From NCBI RefSeq assembly GCF_950023065.1, contig NC_088681.1:41884836-41948835 (forward strand): a stretch of DNA of 64,000 bases. The letters are read 5' to 3'. The translations under genes and the position numbers were made by a program. Origin of the DNA: Planococcus citri (lineage: Eukaryota > Arthropoda > Insecta > Hemiptera > Pseudococcidae). Of the stretch, positions 22,939 to 35,806 are shown in pieces. Under the pieces are notes generated by a model that saw only the letters and a list, made by a program, of their open reading frames with translations, was not told the origin of the DNA and searched no databases. Position 1 is the first letter of the stretch. Every line of letters starts with the position of its first letter.

Positions 22939-25900
22939 ATGAAATCGTTAATTCTCATCGCGGTCATAGTTCATGTTGCATTGGCTAAACTAGATCAGTC
23001 ATGGTGGAAATATACGACTATTTACGAAGTGTATTTGCCATCATTCAAAGACAGCGACGGTGATGGAATCGGCGACATAAAAGGTGAGCAAAAGAAAAGT
23101 GATTCGGAATAATTCAATAGTACTCGCATAAGAAATAATCCAGAGATAATCAATACGACTCATTGGGATTTTTTTCTAGGTCTAATTTCAAAACTTGATT
23201 AAGGTAAAGTGCCCAAATTCCACCCAGTGCCTAATTCCAACCACTTTCAATTTCTCATCCGTTGATAACGCTACCTAGCGGGTGTTTGTGAAATTATGTT
23301 GCTAAAGTGATTAAATGATGACGTACAAAACGCCAGCACCTGAAAGCCAAATGGAAAAAAATCATCGCTGAAAAACCACATTTCAAAATTGCCGGTTGCA
23401 AGGAAGCTCGGAGAAAAATACCGATGGAATTTTTTTAACGAAGTTTTTCGTCAAGTTTGATGAATATATCTTGAAAGTAGATAGTTTTCAACATATGTGC
23501 GGTATTCATTTGTGTGAACCACTCACGGAAGGCCCATTAATTTCACAATTTTCAAATCTCTGTGGGGGTCCTAATTCCAACCACCAGCAAGTACAACATG
23601 ATAATTCATTTTCAAAAATTTTTAATACCCAGTAAATTAGTGGTAGGTAGGAGAAAAGAGCTGCCGTCATCATTGTTGAGTGAAATTAAGGCCTCTGAGG
23701 GGAAAAACGATGTCAGATACACCTCTTTTTACATAATGAATTTTTGAGTCTTTAAATTCAGGTATGATGGAGAATCTTGAAATTTTGTTTTTTACTGCCC
23801 TCAAATTTGCAAATCTCGGCATGTGACACTTTAATAATAAATGAAGATTTAATTACTTTTGTATTTTAATCAATAAACTTTGTATTTTTTGCAATTTACG
23901 CAACTTTTTTTCATAGTAAGAGTAGGTGGTTGGAATTAGGGACCCAAACATGAAAATTTGCGATTTGACACTTTTCACTAAAGTTCATTTTTTTTTCTCT
24001 GGGGATGGTTTTTCCACAAGGTGACAATGCCAAATGAATTTTGAATAGTTACTTTATCAAATGGTTACACAACTTTTAAAAAAAATTCAAATTGAGATAT
24101 CCGAAAATGCATTTAAAAAAAAGTGGTTGGAATTAGGGCACTTTACCTTATTTCACGGAGTTGGGAATCGAAACAGTGTACATTTCACCTCATTATCCTT
24201 CTCCAATGGAAGATGGGGGCTACGATATTTCCAATTACACCGCAATTAATCCAATGCTAGGAACAATGGAGGATTTCGAAGAGCTTGTAGATGAAATAAA
24301 AGTCAGAGGTAAGTGATTTGAAAAAATCAGAAAGAAGAAAACTACTGCATTTGTTGATTTTTAAATTACCTACGTTAAGGTTTGAAGTTGATTGTGGATA
24401 CCGTAATTAATCACAGCAGCGATCAACATCCTTGGTTCATTAAATCAATCAATAGGGAGGATCCTTATACTGATTTCTATGTTTGGCGCGATCCTAAGTC
24501 TTACGATTGCAATGGAAAACCTATACCACCCAATAACTGGGTAAGACTGCACTCACACGTTAAAATACTTACCTACTTAATTTACCTATCTATTTACTTG
24601 TTAACAATGCATGTCATTTAATTCGAACAACTATAAATTTGATAGATGAGCCTCTTTAAAGGAAGTGCTTGGGAATGGAACGAACAAAGAAAACAGTTTT
24701 ATCTACATCAATTCACCCACTATCAGCCGGATTTCAATTTAAGGAATAATCTGATGAGAAACGAGATCAAGGTAGACACCCTACTTACCTATTGTAGATC
24801 AATAAAAAAAAAATAGTAAAACTCATGAAATCTCCATCAATTTTTTTTTTCAAGAAAATTTTCAAATTTTGGCTCGACAAAGGAGTGGCTGGTTTCAGAA
24901 TGGACGCAACCAAACATCTTATAGAAGACGCTGAATTTAGAGACGAGCCTGTCAAACCTGGTGTAACTGTGCCTGTTTATTTTAACGATTTCACGCATAT
25001 TTACACGCTTGATTTATGGGAAACGTACGTGTTTTTACACGAGATTCGACTATTTTGTGACAGAGTTACAAAAAAATTCACCGATTATGAAAGGTACGAG
25101 TTTCTATAAAATCATCTTTAAGAAAAAAAAATATGGAATAATAATGAAAATTATTTCTCATCATTTGGTTTCAGAGTTCTTCTTCCTGAAGCTTACGGAG
25201 GTGGTAAAATGCTGTATCAGTATTATGGCTCGAAAGATTACAAAATAGCTCATTTTCCATTAAATTTTGCTTTCGTTTTGGTTGCTGATTTCAAAAATGC
25301 CTCATTTTTTCATAATTTAATCAATAATTACCTCAGTCCGATACCTGAAGGAGGAACTCCTGCTTGGAATGTAAGAAAACAAAAATACCTATTAATAATT
25401 TAAGATAGAATAATTATCAGACATGTGTGGCTATTCGATGATCCCTCGATCGTACTTGATATTTTGTTCACAATAGTCAGAAAATCACGATAAATTCAGA
25501 AAAGCCATGGTGTATAATCCGGAATACGAGTACATATTTACCACAATGGTGATGTTACTGCCCGGGGTGGCTTACACTTATTATGGACAAGAAATTGGTA
25601 TGATTGGAATGAGAATTCGCGATGATCAAAAAAAGGATTCACATCCGGATGATTTCACTAAAAAAACGAGAGACAGTGCTAGACTACCAATGCAATGGGA
25701 CGACTCTTTCAATGCAGGTAAGTCAACTCTTTGTCATCCTCTATCCCATTGAACCATATGCACCGAGATGTACCTAATTTTCAATTAAAAATCAATTCAG
25801 GATTTTCCTCCAATCCCAACACTTATTTACCAGTCAGCTCCGAATATTGGGAAATCAACGTAAAGAAACAAAAATGCGATAAAAATAGTCACTACAATAT

Positions 25901-26392
25901 ATTCAAAAAAATGCTCAAATTGAGGAAAACGGATGTGTTTAAACATGGAGATTTCAAGTCGTATGTCATTTCAACTTGGGTATTCGCATTCACAAGGTAA
26001 TGGATACAAATGGCATTTTGATTTTCTTTCAATCGGATAATTTATTTATTTTTGATTTTCCGATCAGAACTATGAAAGGACAAGAAACCTTCGTTGTAGT
26101 TGTAAACCTAGGTAGTGAAACAGAAATAGTCAATTTGAGCAGCGTTATTCACAATCTTCCAGAAGTGATGAACGTTGAACTGTCCAGTCCCAATTCTGGA
26201 TACAGCTTTGGGTAACTTCAACACATGAATACCTATACTATTTTATTTTAATTTTTAATTTTTTGAAACCCCTGCAATGATGTTTTCAGTGACGAAATTG
26301 CAACTTCAGCAACGGTTTCAAATACATTCATCTTGAGATCCTTCGGCGTTGTGGTGCTCAGTTCGAAGACCACAACGACTACAAGAAAATGA
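22939..26392 (+). pseudogene. Alpha-glucosidase (GH13) gene A, exon 2 broken by a transposon
   Basis: Ten exons match the paralogues: 22939-23083, 23180-23201 plus 24151-24308 (exon 2, split), 24380-24540, 24646-24771, 24855-25093, 25175-25370, 25477-25717, 25801-25996, 26068-26211, 26290-26392. Exon 2 is cut by a 947-bp element; the two pieces without it total exactly 180 bases, the exon-2 length in B, C, D and F. As read here, the codon after KLD becomes TAA, giving a product of about 56 residues. Every other exon is open with intact splice sites, a signal peptide (LILIAVIVHVALA), the calcium-site motif DSDGDGIGD, region V QPDFN, nucleophile in GFRMDA, acid in LLPEAY and NHD. The decay is therefore recent, or the insertion may be polymorphic. 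The closest relative is gene B. Confidence 0.8.
23202..24148. mobile_element. 947-bp TIR element inserted in maltase A exon 2
   Basis: The ends are inverted repeats of about 25 bases with two mismatches (left start AGGTAAAGTGCCCAAATTCC). TA is duplicated on both sides (23200-23201, 24149-24150), as Tc1/mariner-type elements do. A motif close to CCTAATTCCAACCAC occurs four times, twice in each orientation (near 23233, 23569, 23926, 24122). No transposase is visible; the longest internal frame (about 23396-23635) is unrecognised. The left end contains AAG|GTAAAG, a splice-donor look-alike, but the stop codon created at the junction lies before it, so splicing there would not rescue the gene. 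Confidence 0.9.
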
Positions 26393-26470
26393 TTTTTCAT
26401 CCCGACTAAATATCATTGGAGTGAGATGAATCAGTAAGGATGATCAACAATACAGGGAAATTTCAAATGC

Positions 26471-26476
26471 TTTATT
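26471..26476 (-). terminator. Polyadenylation signal of the P450 gene
   Basis: TTTATT on plus reads AATAAA on minus, about 60 bases past the P450 stop codon. Gene A ends 79 bases further left, so the two genes converge with a very short gap and their 3' ends may overlap. Confidence 0.5.
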
Positions 26477-26534
26477 CTGTATAAAATACTACACATTATA
26501 ATATTTTGCAACTAGTATGGTATCAAATTATTCA

Positions 26535-29500
26535 TTATAAATAAGAAGGTTTCCTAACTCGAGACTTTATCGACATATTATAACCATTCACCGAATCGAT
26601 CACAAAAGACATGTTCAATTTTATATCGTCCATTGTGGTTGTAGTGTGAAAACTGAAATTTCGCAATAATGCCGATAACATCAATTTCATCTCTAGCATA
26701 GCGAAATTTTGACCTGAAAAATGATCAATTTTTAACACAACAACGTTGCATATTCAAATTCGTATTCAGAGTGAATGTGATTGATGAACCTACCAATACA
26801 ATTTCTGGCACCGACACTAAATGGTATAAATGCAAGTTTTGGTCGATTTTCTACAGCTTCAGGACTGAAATGTTCCGGATCAAATTTCCAAGGATTTGAA
26901 TAATACTCAGGGTTAAAATGAACAGCACCGATTGAAATGAGAATCGTGGTCCCAGCAGGAAAAACGCGATTTCCTGAAAAATTGGTTATTGAACTTGGTA
27001 CAGGAAGGTCAAAAAAAATCTAAATTTCGAACTCTACCAACCTATTTTACTATCTTTCTGCACACCTCGCAAGACATAAGGAACCAAAGTGAACCTACGC
27101 AATGTTTCTTTCAACACTTGATCAAAATAAGATAATCGTTTGATATCGTCGAGATCGGCGTCACGATCACTGTCGCCAAATATTTCGTAAAGTTCGTCGT
27201 ATATTTTTGTCTAAAAGTGTCAGGTATATTCAATTATTACTCAAACCTGATTTTTTATTTCTTAACTTGGGGTTTTTAAGTCCTACCTGAATATCTTGAT
27301 GAATAGCTACAGCCAATAGGAAAAATGAGAGCATACTAGCTGTGGTATTTGTGCCCTAAAACACATACCCAATTAGTACCCAATTACATCAAAAATGTTA
27401 CCTCTATGTTAGATCCTCTGTTCGTAAAATATCGAAACTCACTCCAGAAATTGCGTTGATTATTTCATCGTACACAACTTTCTTATCGTATCCTTCATTG
27501 AGTAATTCGTAGGCGCTCGTTAGGAACGATTTTGGTGGTACTTCGTTGATCGATACTTTATCAGGATTTTCTTTATGAAGTTTGATTTCGTCTTTTATTT
27601 GACCAATTTCATCATTTAAGATCTACTTGAAAAATTGAAAATTAAATTGAATGACTCTTCACAATCCTGGATCAGTTTGATAAAATATTTAAAAAATACC
27701 CATTCACCTTTTTGGCAAATCGGAAAATATTTTTTTGTAGAGCGATGATTTTCTTTTTATGATAGAATTCACTCAAAATATTCATATGAAATAATGGATA
27801 ACATGTTCTTTCGAATCCTATTTGAATTCCCCTTGAAATGCAATAAATAGGTAGGTAAATGTTACAATGGAGCAGTGGAAAAAATATCTCAATAATTATT
27901 AGAATAAGTAGGGCACATCTTACTTCGCCATACTCTGTCGGAATTCTGTAGCTAATGGATTTTGCAAATCGAATTCAACATTCAACATTGTTTCTGCAGG
28001 AATAAACATTGAAAATAATTACTTAATTGATAAAGTAAAGCTATACTGTAATGAATATAAATAAACGAAGGTCAAGCACTTCGGAATTTTCTTTTTACCC
28101 ACTTGTCATGATATCAAATGATAAATCAGGAAGGTAATCCCAAGCATTAAATTCTGTACCATCGACATGTTTTTCAATAATTCTTATGTAATTACGAGTC
28201 GTATCATTTATTTGATGTGTATATCGTCCAAATCGATTATTTCCAAAAGCTGGCGTCAGTTTTTTCCTGTTCTTTTTCCAAATTTCCACTGTGAATTGTA
28301 AGAAATTTGAATTTATTAATAATGTACGAGTATAGGTAGGTAAGTAGGTACCCATTGACGTATCATTTATTCAAGATGAGCATCTCTCTATCTATCTAAC
28401 TTAAGTAAATATCACTCGAGCCTTGTCATATTTATTTTATAAACGAAACGTAGTATTTTGAATTAATTTACCAGGTGCTGTAAATAAACCATCTCCCCAA
28501 AAATCGTGGAACGGATGAAATATTTCAGGCTTGGCGAGCATTTCTGATTTCATAAAAACTACCTACACAAGCATGATTAATTAAATAGATGAAAAAAATG
28601 ATTTTTGAATAATCTATTGGTGCAAAAAATAAATAAAAGAGCAAATATTGTAATTTCGTTTTTGATAAGTATCAATTTATTTTTTGTTTTTATTTTAATA
28701 AAAAATGCTCTCTTTCGCGTCTTCTCTCTCGTTTCCATCATCAGAGCTGTTTCCAATTTCAAAATACACATACGTATATAAAACTCAAATCTTGAAGGAA
28801 AAAAATACGAGGAGAACCTCTTTTGATCAAACTTTTTACAACCAAATTGATTTTTTGATTTCGAAAAATTCTTTTTTAAGATTTAAAATCTTAACAATAC
28901 GAGAGAAAAATTGAAAAATTTGCATTTTTAAAAATTTTGAGAATGGCTTGAAATGTCCGTTTGTGGAGTTTTCTTTTTTGAAAGATTGATCAGAAATCAA
29001 AAAATCAACTCTGTTGGTATAAATTTGATTTTGGACAATTTTTTTTTGTGCAAACTACAAAAACTCAAATACGATCTCTTGTTACCTACTTAGATCTTGG
29101 ATTAATCTTTAACAAATTCAGGAAGCATTAAAACACATTATGTATTCTGATGCTTACTTCTAGATCTTCTATGTTTGATAATCCAACCCATAGATGCCTT
29201 CCAAACCATAGTTTATACACATGTCCGTACGTTTCTAAATATTCTACAGCTTTTTTCAGCGAATCTAATCAGAACGAGAATTTTTAAACAAGTCAAACAA
29301 ACTAAAGACTTAAGATTAACAATTTTTCATTTTTAAAAATGGAAACAAATCACCTTCTCCATAAACGAAATCGCCGAAGCTTCCAAAAATAGAAGTTTCT
29401 GGGGGACCCGGTATCGTGTGAGCAAATTTTACTAAACGTGGATCTCTTCTGTACGTTTTAATGATATACTTTGCTACCAATGTAATCAAAATGAGTAATA

Positions 29501-29558
29501 ATCCAATGTAAAATGTGATTGAAGAATGAAATGGAAAAAAATTCGATGATATCGACAT
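26535..29558 (-). CDS. Cytochrome P450, CYP4-like
   Basis: A complete microsomal P450 of 519 residues, probably oxidising fatty acids, hydrocarbons or xenobiotics. Eleven coding exons from the ATG at 29558: 29354-29558, 29158-29264, 28472-28562, 28103-28288, 27924-27993, 27708-27831, 27443-27622, 27287-27355, 27042-27210, 26794-26973, 26535-26713. Visible parts: N-terminal membrane anchor (about 14-30), PGPP hinge (50-53), helix C WKKNR, helix I GGTNTTA (321-327), ExxR in KETLR (379-382), and the heme loop FSVGARNCIG with Cys459. Helix I has Asn where the family has Asp or Glu, and the usual PERF Arg is His (DPEHF). Exon 1 begins directly after an acceptor (TTTTAG|ATG), so a leader exon is likely near 29637-29690. 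It lies between maltases A and B on the opposite strand. Family is secure; CYP4 is likely. Confidence 0.88.
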
Positions 29559-29636
29559 CTAAAAAATAAATAAAATCACTCGAATTTCATTAATTAGAGC
29601 AGGATATGTTTTATGTGTATTTTTGAAAAGTCTTAC

Positions 29637-29710
29637 CTTAAAGAGAAATAAGTACGAAGTATGGGTTATCCTCAAGCGTTAAAAAAATGAACACGTGTTT
29701 ATAGCTTTTT
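29637..29710 (-). promoter_or_regulatory. P450 promoter and untranslated leader exon
   Basis: On minus, GCTATAAAC near 29700-29708 is a TATA candidate. Some 30-70 bases on, CTTTAAG|GTAAGA at 29637 is a strong donor, and the next acceptor is the one immediately before the ATG at 29558. The leader exon would be about 35-40 bases long. Confidence 0.4.
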
Positions 29711-31386
29711 TTAAAAAAAAATTCCGATCAACTTCTCACTTTATTATAAACGAAATTATTATATTAAATTAGGTATGGTACCTAACAGTCATTTTAATGA
29801 TGTTTGGTGGGTATATTATGTATTAGGTATACAAATACTCGTGGATATCAAAAAATATAAAGGTGTGATTAACACTCTGAAATTATTATCTGTTTGTAAT
29901 TTAATCTTATCAATTGCAAAATTAAATGATAATGAAGATTTGAAATATTGACGTTGAGTGCTTTGAAAGCGTACGAAAACAACACAAAAAAATTTAATAG
30001 GTTACCATTTAGGTAAAAAATCCAAGTATACGTACGTTTATAAAAGTAAATAAAAAAATGAACAAAAATCTCATCTCATCGTGGAGTTTTTTACTTGATG
30101 ACAACTTACGTGATATTTTGTACGTACAATTGATGCAAGAAAGTTCAACAGAGTTTCACTCTTTTACAAAAATCAAGAAGTTGGAATTCCCATACATGTA
30201 ATTGATAGGTAGGTCTAGGTACCTACTCGAATCTATTTCAATTGCAGGGATTCAGTTCCACGAAATCAGTGTTGTGCACTGACCAAATTGAAATCAAGTT
30301 GTGAATAACTTAGTTACAAATGTGTTCAGTGGGGTTGGGTGACAAAAAATAAATAAAATAAATCAGAAAATGAAGGAAAATTGTTCGTTTTAATTGCAAG
30401 GTTCGCGAAATTGAATTATAGCTGAAAGAATACAATCTTAATAATATTCATTCATTGCTTCAATACCTAACTTAAGATTAAACGTATATCACCTATACAC
30501 CAACCTAGCATGGCTCGGTGATAAAATATAATACCTATTTAGGTAAAAAAAAAAACTACTTAGATAAATTGAGCAAATTTCGTTAGTTCGAAGTTATCGT
30601 ATTTTCAATGATTTTTCTTGTAAGTGTAAAGTTCAAATACCTATCGAAAGATGAATAGCATTAGCATACCTAATCGAAAGTATTGGAAATTTTAGGATAA
30701 GGATGAGAGAAGAATTTTTTTCATTTTATTTTATACTATTACAAAGAAATACTGGCAACATCGCGATGAGTGATTTAGTTATACCAACCTTTGTTATTCT
30801 GTAATACGAGTATTTTCAAAAATTATGTACCTCCCTATCATTCACTTTCTCTAGCAAAAATCATTGAAGTATCAAGTAGATTTGCGTCATTCGCCAATTC
30901 TGTTTGATAATCTTTACCTATACACTCGAATGTAAAATTTGAAAAAAAAAACATTTCCAAACAACAATCACGCAACTTTCAGACGATATGAAATATGAAA
31001 CACAATGCATCATCATTATATTTATATTTGTTGATGATCAAATTTTCGAAGTTATAGTGGTATTCACTACTCGATCAGAATATTTGTAATTTTGTAGACG
31101 TAGACAGCTCAAAGCACCTACACCTACGGTACCTACTCCAGTTTCCACTCTACAAGTGACGATTCTATAAAACCAAACGTAAAAACATAAAATGTAGGTA
31201 CTTAGTCAATGAAATTAATTTAATAAGTAGGTATACTGCACTTTGAATAAGTATAGTAAACATTTTAACATTCTATTTTGGTTGATGATGAGATTTTTCA
31301 CTCGTGAGAATGACGAGAGAAAATTTGAATCACTCCAGTCATATCTTGAAATTGCAAAGAACATTTTCTATAGGTACCTACATGAT
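29711..31386. other. Intergenic between P450 and maltase B
   Basis: AT-rich DNA with repeated GGTACCTA motifs (for example 30208-30226). No ORF with a domain, no clear terminal repeats. Nothing supported. Confidence 0.5.
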
Positions 31387-31423
31387 TATATAAATGGATA
31401 TTTTTTTCGATAATATTTCAGTA
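31387..31423 (+). promoter_or_regulatory. Core promoter of maltase B
   Basis: TATATAAA at 31387-31394 and the arthropod initiator TTTCAGTA (A at 31420) are 33 bases apart, and 75 bases remain to the ATG. This is the clearest promoter in the cluster. Confidence 0.6.
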
Positions 31424-31494
31424 TAGAAACAATTCGCATTTTAAAAACAAGTGAATACGTAGATAGGTACCAAAGTAAACTCAAATTAATTATA

Positions 31495-34400
31495 ATGAAA
31501 TTCTTAACTCTCTTCGCGGTTTTAGTTCATGTTGCTTTAGCCAAACTAGATCAATCATGGTGGAAACATACGACTCTTTACGAAGTTTATCTGCCATCAT
31601 TCAAAGACAGCGATGGTGATGGAATCGGTGACATAAAAGGTGAGCAAGAAAAAATACTGATCTGAATACTTACTCAAAAATACTGCACAGATAAATAGGT
31701 ACCTATTCAATACTTACAGTTTTAATTTTTTTGTAGGTCTTACTTCAAAACTTGATTATTTCATGGAGTTGGGAATCGAAACAGTGTACATTTCACCTCA
31801 TTATCTATCCCCGATGGAAGATGGAGGCTACGATATAACCAATTTTACGCAAGTTAATCCGATTCTGGGCACGATGGAAGATTTTAAAGAGCTCATAGAT
31901 GAAACGAAAGCCAGAGGTGAGCGATATGAAAATTTATTACGATGATGAAAAATGAAAATTCAAGAAATTATTGGATTATGTAAAATTTTTACAAAAAACC
32001 ATAAGAATAGAAATTGAAGAAAACAAAAAGGGTGAGCTATCTCAAAACGCGTAAAATCAACCCAAAAATATTTGAAAAAGAAAAAAAATATAAGGAATTA
32101 TTAAGATCTAAAAATAATGTAAAAATTGACTAAATTGATTAAAAAATCGTTTTAATAACGTAAGTAAGTTACCTACAGAAATCTCAAAAAGTCTTGGTAA
32201 AAATTGCTGTAAACCAATAAAAATAACTAAAATTAACATAGAAATGAAGAAATGATAATCAAATGAAAATACAAATACCTACCTAATCCAAACTATTTGA
32301 GAGATTTTAAAATTTGGGAAAGCTAAATAATTGACATGGTAGTCTTTGAAAACGATTTGAAAACAAACGAAAATAATGTTAAAAATTAAACAAAATATGG
32401 TATCGACAGAATAACATTTTCTACCTAAAATTACCAAAAAAATCAGTCAACATGACACAAAGCTCATAACCTGAAAAAATTCCATCATGCAGAAAACCCT
32501 CACCCAGGTAGTTAGTTGGTGGAAAATAGAAATATTGTAATCTATAATACTTATCTCACAACTTCTTGACACAACATGAACGGGGTCGAGGGGAGGAGAG
32601 GGGCCAACTTTGGAGAATTGAATGTCTTTATAATGGTATTCATAATCATAATTTTCAGCTGTTCAATTTTAAATTTACATAGGTAACCATTTTTAAATAA
32701 AAATTTGATATGTAGGTCTGAAATTGATCGTGGACATCATAATCAATCACAGCAGCGATAAACATCCTTGGTTCATCAAATCAGTCAACAGAGAAGATCC
32801 TTATACTGACTTCTATGTTTGGCGCGATCCTAAGTCTTACGATTACAATGGAAAACCTATACCACCTAATAATTGGGTAAGACATGTTTCAAATTTCACT
32901 TCAAGTTTAGGTACCTACCTTCTTTAATACATGTATCAATCTTATTCAAAAAATTTCTCATTCACAGGTGAGCATTTTCAAAGGAAGTGCTTGGCAATGG
33001 AACGAGCAAAGAAAACAGTTTTACCTGCATCAATTTACTCTCCACCAACCGGATTTCAATTTGAGGAATAATCTGTTAAAAACTGAAATCAAAGTTAGTT
33101 CTTCTTCATTCATTGAAAAACATTAAAATTGTCAAATTTTTTGCCACGAATACTCAGGTATTTTTTTGATTTTAGAAAATTTTCAAATTTTGGCTCGACA
33201 AAGGAGTAGCTGGTTTCAGAATCGATGCCACCAAATACTTGATAGAAGACGCCGAATTTAGAGACGATCCCGTTAAACCTGGTGTAATTGTGCCTTACAC
33301 TTATCAAGATGTCACACATCTTTACACCGCTGACTTATGGGAAACATACGTTTTCTTGCACGAAATCCGATTATTTTGCGATCGAGTGACAAAAAAATTC
33401 ACCGATTATGAAAGGTGCTTGTTTATCTATAATTTTATCATTGAAACGAAAAAAATGACGATAACCAAAACAATTTTTATACGTTTCAGAATTCTTCTCC
33501 CGGAAGCTTACGGAGGTGGTAAAATGCTGTATCAATATTATGGCTCGAAAGATTACAAAATAGCTCATTTCCCATTGAATTTCGCTTTCGTTTTGATTGT
33601 CGAGTACAAAAATGCTTCATTTTATCACAATTTAATTAATAATTACCTGAGTCCTATACCTGAAGGAGGCATCCCCTCTTGGAACGTAAGAAAAACTCAA
33701 CAGGTTATTTTATAAGTGCAATGACCCCTCCAGTATTTTCATTTTTTAAATTTTCTGTTGCATAGTCAGAAAATCACGATAAATTCAGAAAAGCTATGGT
33801 GTATAATCCGGAATACGAGTACATATTTACCACAATGGTGATGTTACTGCCTGGTGTAGCTTATACTTACTACGGACAAGAGATTGGTATGATTGGTGCG
33901 AGAATTCGCGATGATCAAAAAAGAGATTCTAATCCGGATGATTTCACAAAAACTACAAGAGACAGCTGCAGACTCCCTATGCAATGGGATGACTCTTTCA
34001 ATGCAGGTAGGAACTTCCTTCCTTTTCTTCTTCATCACACATCACAACACAAAGTACCTATTTTTTAAAACTATTTTGATTTTCTAAATCAAATTAGGAT
34101 TTTCTACCAATCCCAAAACTCATTTACCTGTCAGCTCTGAGTACTGGAAAATTAATGTGAAAAAGCAAAAAGCTGACAAAAACAGCCATTACTACATATT
34201 CAAAAGAATGCTCGACTTGAGGAAAACAGATGTGTTCAAATATGGAGATTTTAAGTCGTACGTCGTTTCTACTTGGGTATTTGCATTCACAAGGTAAGAT
34301 ACCGGCAATGGAATTTTTTCAAGTGAATAGTGATTATGGCTGCATGCAACCGATTAATTTATTTCTCAATTTTTCCATTAGAACTCTGAAAGGACAGGGA

Positions 34401-34764
34401 ACATTCTTAGTGGTTTTAAACCTGGGCAGCGAAACTGAAATGGTCAACTTGAGTAGCGTCATTCATAAACTTCCTGAAACAATGAACGTAGAATTGTCAA
34501 GTCCCAATTCTGGATATAGCGTTGGGTAAATTCAATTTACAATACCTATTTATTCATATCACCATCGTGATGTAACATCCCACGAGGGGGTACCTATTTG
34601 AAGATACCTACATGAATATAATGGAACTTTTATTTTATTTTTTTTATCAACATAAATTTTACATTTCTAGAGATGAAATTGCAACTTCAGCAACGATTCC
34701 AAATACATTCATTTTGAGACCATTTGGTGCAGTAGTGCTCAGTTCAAAGATGCCCGGATCGTGA
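31495..34764 (+). CDS. Alpha-glucosidase (GH13 maltase/sucrase) B
   Basis: Intact secreted enzyme of 573 residues, expected to release glucose from sucrose, maltose or similar sugars. Exons: 31495-31639, 31737-31916, 32716-32876, 32968-33093, 33176-33414, 33490-33685, 33766-34006, 34098-34293, 34382-34525, 34671-34764. Signal peptide 1-16; calcium-site motif DSDGDGIGD (38-46); region I DIIINH (115-120); region V QPDFN (189-193); nucleophile Asp221 (GFRIDA); acid/base Glu289 (LLPEAY); transition-state Asp354 (ENHD); C-terminal beta domain after about 480. There is no hydrophobic tail, so it is likely soluble. AATAAA at 34978. QPD(L/F)N places it with oligo-1,6-glucosidase-like GH13 members, as in insect maltases. 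It is the intact sister of A. Whether sucrose or maltose is preferred cannot be read from the sequence. Confidence 0.92.
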
Positions 34765-35806
34765 TCATTTTTATGCAGCAATACATATATGAGGTTTTTA
34801 TTGGGAAAATCTTCGACCAGCAGGAGAACTTTTCAACGTTTTAATTATTCAGTAGAAACGTTTTTCACAGGTGTGGTGCCTCACTAGAAATTCCTTATTC
34901 AATTCCAAATAATGCTTCGATATTATGAACGTATCGGTATAGGTACCTACCTAAATTGTTTGTGCGGAGAAAACCACAATAAAATTTTAATGAGGTAGCT
35001 CTCTTATTTCTTCCATTATTATCATTTTTTAAATTTTCCATCTCCTGCTTTATTTCAGTGAAAATATTCGAATAATACGTCACAATATTTGGGTTGGTGA
35101 AAATTGAATGTTTGAAATTGCATGCGTGAAATTGCACATTTACAATTAAACTGTTCGATAATTCAACGGCTATGAAAGTTGAACGTATGAAGAAGAAGTT
35201 TACCATGATCAATTATCTGTTTTCATCCATAATAGATGCGTTACGGTTATGGAGCCTTTCAAAGTTGAAAAAATAAAAAAAAAAAAATGGAATAAAATGG
35301 AACAAAGTTGATAATTTCAGAAAATTTCTCATTTCTGTATAGAAATATCTCTAAATAACCCCCTGTACAAGAAAAATTCCCTGACCCCCCTCATTTTGGT
35401 CTCCCTGCATAAAGGCTCCCAAAATTGAAAATTTAAAAAAATCCTTTTGAATAACGTGATGATGAATACATTTTTATTTAGAAACGCCCAGCAACTTTGC
35501 GTCTGCTGTTTTGACACAGATTACAAATATTAATTCATTTTGCGCAGATTATTACAAATATATTCAACAATATAGCAACAAAATATAACATGAAAAAATA
35601 AATAGGAAATATATAACATGCAAAAGAAAAATAACATTAAAAAAATTTGAGAAAAAGCACTAAGGAAAAATAATGTGTTTGAATATCATTGAATAAGTTA
35701 GACACTTTTAGAAAAATGATCAATTTTTGGCACAGATTTTCATCATCAGCTTTCAGATGAACATATTTAAAGTCACTGCCTAGTATATTTTTTACTTTTA
35801 ATTTGT
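34765..35806. other. Intergenic after maltase B
   Basis: Holds the 3' untranslated part of B (AATAAA at 34978-34983). The minus ORF at 34895-35212 has no recognisable domain. Towards 35806 the DNA is probably the 3' part of the retrotransposon remnant that follows. No gene supported. Confidence 0.45.

Noticed and set aside
23203..24150. The transposon in maltase A acting as a new intron
   Set aside because: A donor-like AAG|GTAAAG exists at its left end, but the in-frame TAA formed at the junction lies upstream of it, so splicing there cannot restore the protein.
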